A stretch of DNA of 7,695 nucleotides from a bacterium (lineage in GTDB: Bacteria > Bacillota_I > Bacilli_A > RF39 > UBA660), in the NCBI GenBank assembly GCA_029007415.1, contig JAQXHT010000124.1:1-7695 (forward strand), given 5' to 3'. The notes under the pieces are model-generated. The model did not search any database, was not told the origin of the DNA, and was given only the letters and a program-made list of their open reading frames with translations. Positions 1 to 4,794 of the stretch are shown here, piece by piece. The translations under genes and the position numbers were made by a program. Positions within the stretch are counted from its first letter, which is position 1. Each line of letters starts with the position of its first letter.

Positions 1-574
1 TAATGAAGAAGTAATTCCTGTTCTTGATGAAATGTTAGATAATGCAAAAGAAAATATTACACTAACTAACTTTGAACAAGACCAAGAAGAAAATGCTATT
101 ATTAGTTTAGAAGAATTACTTGAAAGAGGAAGAGTTATTACCCAAGAAGAAATTGTAAAACATGAAGATGATGGTAATGAACCAATTACTTTGCAAGAGT
201 TAGAAGCTAGATGGAAAAATGATAAAGAAATTGTCAGCATGAGGGAACAAGAAGAAGCTAAGGAAGAAGAAATTGAACTATTAGAAGTTGCAAAAGAAGT
301 AGAGCAAGCTCCTATTAAGGAAGAACCAATCTTTGAAATACCAGCAGAAAGAGAAAAAGTACCAACTATGGATGAGCTATTTGCTAAATCTAAAAAGCCA
401 TATACACCAACTCCTGTGATAAGTCCTATTTTTGGAATAGAAGAAGAAAACTTATCTAGAAATAATTCATTGTCATTAGAAAATACTGCTAATTATGATA
501 AGCTTGATGCTGAAATTAGAAAGATGAATGAATTTTTATCAAAATTAAGAGAATTACAGAAGAAATTAAATTAA
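1..574 (+). CDS. Glu-rich coiled-coil protein of unknown function, 5'-truncated
   Basis: The reading frame is open from the first bases of the window, so the true start lies upstream. The first in-frame ATG, at 32, has no Shine-Dalgarno sequence before it and is unlikely to be the start. About 190 residues are visible. The protein is very acidic (many Glu runs), has no membrane segment or signal peptide, and should be cytosolic. A Ser/Thr-Leu/Met-x-Glu-Leu motif recurs three times (SLEELLER, TLQELEAR, TMDELFAK). It is followed by a basic, Pro-rich linker ending in PTPVISPIFGI, and the C-terminal 35 residues form a predicted coiled coil ending in KLRELQKKLN. The linker loosely recalls the PSPIYG-type segments in linkers of Bacilli DNA translocases and division proteins, but that is memory of a motif and not a match. 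It is closed by a hairpin terminator. I do not recognise the family; a scaffold or division-related role is only a guess. Confidence 0.75.
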   Translation, partial: NEEVIPVLDEMLDNAKENITLTNFEQDQEENAIISLEELLERGRVITQEEIVKHEDDGNEPITLQELEARWKNDKEIVSMREQEEAKEEEIELLEVAKEVEQAPIKEEPIFEIPAEREKVPTMDELFAKSKKPYTPTPVISPIFGIEEENLSRNNSLSLENTANYDKLDAEIRKMNEFLSKLRELQKKLN

Positions 575-581
575 TAATAAT

Positions 582-612
582 GTACTAGGATAAGATAATA
601 TCCTAGTATTTA
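582..612 (+). terminator. Rho-independent terminator after the Glu-rich protein gene
   Basis: A perfect 10-bp inverted repeat (TACTAGGATA at 583-592 and TATCCTAGTA at 599-608) encloses a 6-nt loop. The following T tract is weak (TTTAGTTT). It lies 8 bases past the TAA stop and separates this gene from the next. Confidence 0.6.
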
Positions 613-651
613 GTTTATACTATATAAAAATTAATAGTAGAGAAGTCAGTT

Positions 652-1143
652 ATGAAAAAGAAAATGGGTTTAATAATTTTGATAATAGGTTTTCTAATAC
701 TTGGTGGTGTTACTTATAATTTATATACTTATAAAGTAGTAACTACTACTAAGGTTTTTTCCTTAAATAAACAAATTAAAACTTTAAAGAGTAATATAAG
801 TGATTTAGAAAAAGATAATGATAATTGTAGTACTTGTAATGTTACTGTGAATAATGATAAAGTACAATTAATTACTGAAGAACTTAATGGGATGGATGTA
901 TTATATGTGACTGAAGCTGTTAAGACTGATAATTACTATACGTTAAAAGGAGTTATCTATTATGCCAATCACTATAAAGTTGCTGATGATGTTTTTGAAA
1001 ATTATAAATCTCTTACTAGTGTTCCTGATACTACTAATCCACATTACTATTATGCCTTTAGATTCAATTTTAAAGATGGAAAGTGTGTAGGTTTATATAC
1101 TGTTCTTACTGGTTTAACACTTGAGAATGGTCATCCATATTAA
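652..1143 (+). CDS. Small membrane-anchored protein of unknown function
   Basis: 163 residues. The N-terminus is Lys-rich (MKKK) followed by one hydrophobic segment (about residues 5-24), which fits an uncleaved signal anchor with the rest outside the cell. Residues 38-56 form a short coiled coil. A Cys-x-x-Cys pair follows (C59, C62, in NCSTCN), with a third Cys at 145. The remaining domain (about 72-163) is rich in Tyr and predicted beta-strand, for example in TDNYYTLKGVIYYANHY and HYYYAFRFNFKDG. No domain is recognised. The ribosome binding site is weak (AGAGAAG at 640-646). The gene stands alone between two terminators, so it is probably monocistronic. The CxxC could be a structural disulfide or a redox pair; nothing in the sequence decides between these. 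Confidence 0.8.
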   Translation: MKKKMGLIILIIGFLILGGVTYNLYTYKVVTTTKVFSLNKQIKTLKSNISDLEKDNDNCSTCNVTVNNDKVQLITEELNGMDVLYVTEAVKTDNYYTLKGVIYYANHYKVADDVFENYKSLTSVPDTTNPHYYYAFRFNFKDGKCVGLYTVLTGLTLENGHPY

Positions 1144-1151
1144 TAAAATTT

Positions 1152-1175
1152 AGAACTTGAATAAGTTCTTTTTTT
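1152..1175 (+). terminator. Rho-independent terminator between the membrane protein gene and dnaB
   Basis: The 7-bp stem AGAACTT (1152-1158) / AAGTTCT (1163-1169) has a 4-nt GAAT loop and is followed at once by seven Ts (1169-1175). It lies 8 bases after the TAA stop. Confidence 0.8.
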
Positions 1176-1185
1176 AGTTTATACT
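1157..1185 (+). promoter_or_regulatory. Putative sigma-A promoter for dnaB-tdk, nested in the terminator
   Basis: -35 TTGAAT (1157-1162), a 17-bp spacer and -10 TATACT (1180-1185). The -35 box forms part of the stem and loop of the preceding terminator hairpin. Transcription would start near 1192, leaving only about 13 nt before the ATG and starting at the ribosome binding site itself, which lowers confidence. Confidence 0.4.
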
Positions 1186-1204
1186 TTTTTAAGGAGGGAA
1201 AACT

Positions 1205-2521
1205 ATGAAGAATTTAACCATCTTACCAGCCGATCAATATTTAGTTATTAATAAAACTGTTCTTCATAGTGAAGACCGTAGACTTTTAACTATGCTTTAT
1301 CAACCGATTATTGGTTATACAGCAGTTAGTTTGTATTTTACCTTAATAGATGATTTAGATTCTTTAAAACAGATGAGTGAAGACTTGACTCATCATCATT
1401 TGATGGCAACAATGCAGTTGAAATTAGAAGATATAATGATTGCTAGAGAAAAGTTAGAAGCCGTTGGTCTTCTTAAGACTTATGTAAAGTCTGGAAATGT
1501 TAATCATTATGTATATTTATTATACTCACCAATTTCTGCTAATGAGTTTTTTCATCATCCAATCTTAAATATTGTTCTATATAATAACATTGGTAAGAAA
1601 GAATACTTAAAAAGACAAGAACTATTTCAAGTACCAAGAATTAGTTTAAGAGATTATCAAGATGTAAGTTTATCTTTTGATGAGGTCTTTAAAAGTAGTA
1701 ATTTGAAACCATTTGAAGTTTTAGATACGATTGAAAAACGAGAAGAAGCAAAGATTACTTCTAAACAGGTGATTGATTTCAACTTATTAATAAGTTCTAT
1801 CCCTAGTTCAATGGTTTCTAATAAGTGTTTTAGTGAGGAGATAAAAGAACTAATTAACTCTTTGGCACTGGTTTATAACTTTGATACTACTAATATGGCT
1901 TCTTTAGTACAGTCCGCATTAAATGAAAAAGGCTTGATTGATAAGACACAGTTAAGAAAGAGTTGTCGTAATTATTATCAGTTTGAACATGCTGGAAGTC
2001 TTCCAACTTTGATTTATCAAAAACAGCCAGAATTCTTAAGAAAACCAGAAGGAGACAATTCTAACTGGGCGAAAATGGCTTATACTTTTGAAAATACTTC
2101 ACCTTATGATTATTTGAAGAGTAAACAAAAAGGAGCAGAACCAACGAAACGTGATTTGAAACTTATCGAAGATTTAATGCTTGAACTTAAGTTGTCATCA
2201 GGTGTAGTAAATGTCTTAATCTCTTATGCCTTAAAACTTAATAATCAAAAACTAAATAGAAGTTACTTAGAGACCATTGCAGCTCAATGGAAACGACTTA
2301 ACATTGAAACTGTCGAAGAAGCAATGCGTCTTACTGAAAAGGAATATAAGAAGATGAAGAAAATTGCGATATCTACTAATACTAGTAAGAGTAGTAAGCA
2401 ACTTTTAACAAATAATAAGCAAAAAGAAATTTTACCAGACTGGTTTAATGAAGATTTACAGACTAGTTCTTTGGATAGTAAGGAACAAGAAGAGATGAAT
2501 GAGTTGTTATCATCTATTTAG
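1205..2521 (+). CDS. dnaB: DnaB/DnaD-family replication initiation and membrane attachment protein (primosome)
   Basis: 438 residues, close to the roughly 470 of Bacillus subtilis DnaB, which with DnaD and the DnaI loader places the replicative helicase at oriC and at restarted forks. Residues about 1-120 fit the N-terminal winged-helix domain (LLTMLYQPIIGYTAVSLYFTL, then a region around KLEAVGLLKTY). Residues about 310-380 fit the C-terminal DnaB/DnaD domain (DDBH2), including the family's YxxxIxxxW signature as Y354-LET-I358-AAQ-W362. The C-terminal tail is Lys/Ser-rich with an LPDWF segment near residue 412. The start is set by a perfect AAGGAGG (1191-1197) 7 bases before the ATG. It forms an operon with tdk, with a 14-bp gap holding tdk's ribosome binding site. 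In Bacillus, dnaI normally follows dnaB; here it does not. This is the Gram-positive initiation protein and not the E. coli DnaB helicase. Confidence 0.88.
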   Translation: MKNLTILPADQYLVINKTVLHSEDRRLLTMLYQPIIGYTAVSLYFTLIDDLDSLKQMSEDLTHHHLMATMQLKLEDIMIAREKLEAVGLLKTYVKSGNVNHYVYLLYSPISANEFFHHPILNIVLYNNIGKKEYLKRQELFQVPRISLRDYQDVSLSFDEVFKSSNLKPFEVLDTIEKREEAKITSKQVIDFNLLISSIPSSMVSNKCFSEEIKELINSLALVYNFDTTNMASLVQSALNEKGLIDKTQLRKSCRNYYQFEHAGSLPTLIYQKQPEFLRKPEGDNSNWAKMAYTFENTSPYDYLKSKQKGAEPTKRDLKLIEDLMLELKLSSGVVNVLISYALKLNNQKLNRSYLETIAAQWKRLNIETVEEAMRLTEKEYKKMKKIAISTNTSKSSKQLLTNNKQKEILPDWFNEDLQTSSLDSKEQEEMNELLSSI

Positions 2522-2535
2522 AAAGGGGAGAAGAA

Positions 2536-3141
2536 ATGGAAAAGTTATCATTTTATTATAGTGCAATGAAAGGTGGAAAAACGACTAGAATCTTTCAAAA
2601 AATTCACGACTTAGAGGAGATAGGTCAATCAGTTTTACTTATAAAGCCGATGATTGATACTAAAGGAGCAGACTTTATCATAAATAGAAAAGGTGAGAAG
2701 AGAAAAGTCGATATCTTACTTAAAAGTGATGAAAAGCTTTTGGTAACCGAAAGACTAGATGATCTTTTCAGTTGTAATCATATTATTGTTGATGAAGTCC
2801 AATTTCTAAACGCTCAGCAAATAGAAGATATTTGGAGAATCAATAAAAGAATGAATATCCCTGTTTCTTGTTATGGCCTTAGAAATAATTTCCGTGGAGA
2901 GTTATTTGAAGGTAGTGCTAAACTAATGGCTTTAGCAGATGAAATCGTTGAATTAGAAACTAATTCTATGTGTGCTTGTGGTTGTGGTGAAAGAGCAAAG
3001 TTTAATGCTAGAAAAGTTGATGGTGTATTCACTAGAGAAGGTAATGAAGTAGAAATAGATGGTGCTAATAAAAAGATAGAATATGCACCATTATGTGGTT
3101 CTTGTTACTATCATAAAGTATATGTTAAGAAAAGAAAGTAA
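2536..3141 (+). CDS. tdk: Thymidine kinase, type II (TK1-like)
   Basis: Cytosolic salvage enzyme that phosphorylates thymidine to dTMP with ATP. Its 201 residues match the usual length (E. coli 205). The N-terminal YYSAMKGGKTT (residues 7-17) is the Walker A loop and resembles the E. coli YYSAMNAGKST form. VDEVQF (85-90) holds Walker B Asp86 and the catalytic base Glu87. PVSCYGLRNNFRGELFEGS (109-127) is a family hallmark. The C-terminal zinc-binding lasso has C148/C150 (with an extra C146) and C187/C190 or H193; Y183 to C187 (YAPLC) fits the thymidine-binding lasso. The usual SRxG motif reads NRKG (50-53). An AAAGGGGAG ribosome binding site (2522-2530) precedes the ATG by 5 bases. The gene is cotranscribed with dnaB, pairing replication initiation with dTTP supply. 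No terminator is evident between its stop and the tRNA-Arg promoter. Confidence 0.93.
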   Translation: MEKLSFYYSAMKGGKTTRIFQKIHDLEEIGQSVLLIKPMIDTKGADFIINRKGEKRKVDILLKSDEKLLVTERLDDLFSCNHIIVDEVQFLNAQQIEDIWRINKRMNIPVSCYGLRNNFRGELFEGSAKLMALADEIVELETNSMCACGCGERAKFNARKVDGVFTREGNEVEIDGANKKIEYAPLCGSCYYHKVYVKKRK

Positions 3142-3149
3142 ATAAAATG

Positions 3150-3178
3150 TTACATATTTAGTAAATATATGCTAAAAT
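3150..3178 (+). promoter_or_regulatory. Promoter of tRNA-Arg
   Basis: -35-like TTACAT (3150-3155), a 17-bp spacer and an extended -10, TGC plus TAAAAT (3170-3178). The predicted start is near 3185, two bases before the mature tRNA. The spacer carries a perfect 15-bp palindrome ATATTTA-G-TAAATAT (3154-3168). Confidence 0.6.
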
Positions 3179-3186
3179 GTAGTTAT

Positions 3187-3263
3187 GTCCTCGTAGCTCA
3201 GTAGGATAGAGCGATTGCCTCCTAAGCAATAGGCCGTTGGTTCGATTCCAATCGGGGACACCA
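3187..3263 (+). tRNA. tRNA-Arg(CCT)
   Basis: Full cloverleaf. The acceptor GTCCTCG (3187-3193) pairs with CGGGGAC (3253-3259) with one U-G pair. The D stem is GCTC/GAGC, the anticodon stem ATTGC/GCAAT with loop CTCCTAA gives anticodon CCT (reads AGG), and the T stem GTTGG/CCAAT has loop TTCGATT. The discriminator is A and CCA is encoded (3261-3263). It is a single-gene unit with its own promoter and terminator. Confidence 0.95.
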
Positions 3264-3274
3264 GAAAAGCTATT

Positions 3275-3296
3275 ACCCTTATTTTATAAGGGTTTT
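3275..3296 (+). terminator. Terminator of tRNA-Arg
   Basis: The 8-bp stem ACCCTTAT (3275-3282) / ATAAGGGT (3286-3293) is followed by TTTTAATA, 11 bases after the encoded CCA. Confidence 0.7.
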
Positions 3297-3367
3297 AATA
3301 TGCCAAAATTTGATTACATACTAATTGCATACTATTTTTTTAAATTATTTAATAAAAGTACTGATGC

Positions 3368-3402
3368 TTTTTATTGATAAATGAATTTGAATATAGTATA
3401 TT
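3368..3402 (+). promoter_or_regulatory. Promoter block, copy 1 (upstream of the 305-aa protein gene)
   Basis: -35 TTGATA (3374-3379), a 17-bp spacer and -10 TATATT (3397-3402). The predicted start is near 3409, giving a leader of about 128 nt before the ATG at 3537. The 35-nt block matches 31 of 35 positions with a second copy at 4537-4571, with conservation also in the spacer and upstream of the -35. The -10 box is half of a perfect 13-bp palindrome AATATA-G-TATATT (3390-3402), a candidate operator. Confidence 0.6.
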
Positions 3403-3443
3403 TGAGTTGACGTATGATAATACAAAATTAATTAAAGATATTA

Positions 3444-3482
3444 TTTTTTAGTTATTATGATTTAATGTTTTCTACTAAAAAA
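3444..3482 (+). other. AT-rich inverted repeat in the leader of the 305-aa protein gene
   Basis: TTTTTTAGT (3444-3452) and ACTAAAAAA (3474-3482) form a perfect 9-bp inverted repeat with a 21-nt loop, inside the predicted 128-nt 5' leader. It is mostly A-T pairs and therefore weak. Otherwise the 3297-3536 intergenic region holds only the promoter block and the ribosome binding site; I see no small gene there. Confidence 0.25.
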
Positions 3483-3536
3483 TGCTAGTTTTGTATTGTT
3501 AATTGTCGTTTATTTTGAAAGAAAGGAAGATTATAA

Positions 3537-4454
3537 ATGATATTAAGAGGCGGCAATTCAGCAGAAACAGAGGTAGAATATAGATTATTATCAGAGTATC
3601 CCTTTTTTAGCAATAAAAGGCGACAAGCTGATGTCAAAAAACTTGAACAATTATATTTGAAATTTCGTGAGGAAAGTAAAAAAACTAACATAAAACCATT
3701 TCCACAAAAAGATGGAAAAGTAGAAATATTACCTGGTATGATTAATCACAAATGTTCTAATTCATTAGAATCATTGCAAGGAATATCTCAATATGGAATT
3801 TTGGCAAGTGAATGGTTTGGAAAAATAGAGAGTGAAAAAGAAGGACTTTTTTGTGCTTTTGTTGATAGAATTCATCAAGAAAATGTTCCAGATAATCCCA
3901 GAAAACAACAACAGGCAAAAACTAATAATTCTAGGAATTTAAAGCCTGAAACTCCTGACCCTAGAGTCTTATTATTTTTTGATAATACAAATCCAATCCT
4001 TGAACAATTATTGCATTTAGACTATTTTGAATATGAAAAAGTTAAGCAACTAACTCCAGAAAAAATTACAGAAATATATTCACAAGAAGAAATAGAGTTG
4101 TTTGATCAAATAATTGAACCATTCTCTCCTGCTAGTAAAAACTTTCATATTAATTGGGCCGTACCATTCTGCGATTGGTCTGCAATTCCAGGTGGAATTC
4201 CTTCGGAATTAGTAAATGGAATTTGTACTAGAGGTGAAAATTATGATAAAGAATATATAGAGACAGTTGCAAATTTATTTCCCAATGCCACCATATTTAA
4301 TGGAGATTTAGAAATATTACATACTCCTAAGCGAAAAGATAATTATCAAGAATTGATAAATGAAACATTACAAGAAGAAAACACAATGTTTTTTGAAAAT
4401 ATTGAATATGCAAACGAAGAAAATATGGTTGTTGGTTCAAGAAAAACTAAATAA
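3537..4454 (+). CDS. Uncharacterised 305-aa cytosolic protein, possibly ADP-ribosyltransferase-like
   Basis: The start is set by AAAGGAAG (3522-3529), 7 bases before the ATG. There is no signal peptide or membrane segment. Three blocks stand out. Residues 66-107 have a His (H71), then SLESLQGISQYGILASEWFG (76-95), acidic residues and FCAFV. Residues 120-140 are a polar Gln/Asn/Pro linker. Residues 213-262 carry DWSAIPGGIPSELVNGI followed by LFPNATIFNGDLEIL. The pattern of an early His segment, a GIL.SEWFG element and a late GIPSELVNGI strand resembles, from memory, small ADP-ribosyltransferase-fold proteins of gut Firmicutes and the DarT group. I cannot confirm this, and the catalytic residues are not certain. 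The residues after 275 are acidic and probably disordered. It is monocistronic, with a duplicated-type promoter, and sits just after a tRNA gene, a common place for acquired genes. No cognate antitoxin or macrodomain gene is adjacent. Confidence 0.8.
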   Translation: MILRGGNSAETEVEYRLLSEYPFFSNKRRQADVKKLEQLYLKFREESKKTNIKPFPQKDGKVEILPGMINHKCSNSLESLQGISQYGILASEWFGKIESEKEGLFCAFVDRIHQENVPDNPRKQQQAKTNNSRNLKPETPDPRVLLFFDNTNPILEQLLHLDYFEYEKVKQLTPEKITEIYSQEEIELFDQIIEPFSPASKNFHINWAVPFCDWSAIPGGIPSELVNGICTRGENYDKEYIETVANLFPNATIFNGDLEILHTPKRKDNYQELINETLQEENTMFFENIEYANEENMVVGSRKTK

Positions 4455-4464
4455 GATAATAGTT

Positions 4465-4482
4465 AAATGAACTGTTCATTTT
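4465..4482 (+). terminator. Weak terminator-like hairpin after the 305-aa protein gene
   Basis: The palindrome AAATGAAC-T-GTTCATTT (4465-4481) can fold as a 6-bp stem with a 5-nt loop. It is followed by TTTTGCAATTA and has only a short T tract. It lies 10 bases after the TAA stop. It is the only candidate 3' end for this gene. Confidence 0.4.
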
Positions 4483-4536
4483 GCAATTAAAAGAAAAAAT
4501 TAGCATAGTAACTTATTTTTAACGATTTTCTTGATA

Positions 4537-4571
4537 TTTTTATTGCTAAATGAAGTCAAATATAGTATATT
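4537..4571 (+). promoter_or_regulatory. Promoter block, copy 2 (driving the structured RNA)
   Basis: -35 TTGCTA (4543-4548), a 17-bp spacer and -10 TATATT (4566-4571); the start should be near 4578. It matches copy 1 (3368-3402) at 31 of 35 positions, including the 13-bp palindrome at 4559-4571. No protein gene with a ribosome binding site follows before the terminator at 4650-4682. Confidence 0.65.
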
Positions 4572-4577
4572 AACATT

Positions 4578-4683
4578 GGGTGTTGGGGTAATTTACCCAT
4601 AATCAAAACACCTATAAAATGTTATTCATGTTCTTTCAAGAGATGTGCGAAGACTCAGTTTATTTGTAGACTGAGTCTTTTTG
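4578..4683 (+). ncRNA. Unassigned structured small RNA, about 105 nt
   Basis: A defined transcription unit with its own promoter and a strong terminator but no convincing ORF. The 5' domain is a closing stem GGTGTT (4579-4584) / AACACC (4607-4612) around an inner hairpin GGGTA-ATT-TACCC (4586-4598) and an unpaired A-rich strand (4599-4606). Next is a hairpin at 4627-4645 (CAT, bulged G, TTCT; loop TTCA; then AGAG pairing back to ATG). The terminator hairpin follows. The G-rich 5' domain stands out from the AT-rich surroundings. I do not recognise it: it lacks the SRP RNA GGAA apex, the preQ1-I core, and the size for 6S or tmRNA. It may be a trans-acting sRNA, or a riboswitch or attenuator for the DUF2207 gene 112 bases further on. 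That gene appears to have its own later promoter, which favours the sRNA reading. Confidence 0.6.
4650..4682 (+). terminator. Strong terminator of the structured RNA
   Basis: AAGACTCAG (4650-4658) pairs with CTGAGTCTT (4671-4679). The stem can extend inward through TTTA/TGTA to a TTTG tetraloop, giving up to 13 bp. The T tract is 4678-4682. Confidence 0.88.
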
Positions 4684-4734
4684 CAATTATTAGTTTAAAA
4701 TAATAAATAATATGATAAAATTAAATCATAATAA

Positions 4735-4758
4735 GAGGAGTTGATGTTGGAAGTATAA
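4735..4758 (+). other. Abortive translation start: ribosome binding site and 4-codon ORF
   Basis: GAGGAG (4735-4740), then TTG, then ATG TTG GAA GTA TAA (4744-4758), encoding MLEV. It repeats the layout just downstream: TAAAATTAAA, an ATAAT-like element, then AGGAGTT before an ATG. It is probably a decayed duplicate of the DUF2207 gene's start region, and part of it now serves as that gene's -35 box. A leader-peptide role is possible but unsupported. Confidence 0.3.
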
Positions 4759-4774
4759 AATTAAACGATATAAT
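4747..4774 (+). promoter_or_regulatory. Promoter of the DUF2207 operon
   Basis: -35 TTGGAA (4747-4752), a 16-bp spacer and a consensus -10 TATAAT (4769-4774). The start would be near 4781, just upstream of the GGAGGAG ribosome binding site, giving a leader of about 14 nt. Confidence 0.6.
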
Positions 4775-4794
4775 ACATAAAATTTGGAGGAGTT

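Noticed and set aside
32..574. ATG at 32 as the start of the Glu-rich protein
   Set aside because: The frame is open to the window edge and no Shine-Dalgarno sequence precedes this ATG.
3310..3338. Additional promoter (TTGATT with a TATTTT -10) after the tRNA-Arg terminator
   Set aside because: The -10 is poor and the block at 3368-3402 is a much better promoter.
3485..3691. Open frame of 68 codons on the minus strand
   Set aside because: It overlaps the start of the 305-aa gene, has no convincing ribosome binding site and no recognisable protein pattern; it is a shadow frame.
4619..4669. 16-codon ORF (MLFMFFQEMCEDSVYL) inside the structured RNA, as a type I toxin or leader peptide
   Set aside because: There is no ribosome binding site before the ATG, no long hydrophobic helix, no run of regulatory codons, and it is buried in hairpin arms.
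3264..4794. Integrative element or insertion sequence at the tRNA-Arg gene
   Set aside because: No integrase, transposase, repeat of the tRNA 3' end or terminal inverted repeats are visible; only the promoter-block and 11-mer repeats are present.
4578..4794. Known riboswitch controlling the DUF2207 gene
   Set aside because: No known aptamer core was recognised, no clear antiterminator pairing was found, and a consensus promoter lies downstream of the terminator.
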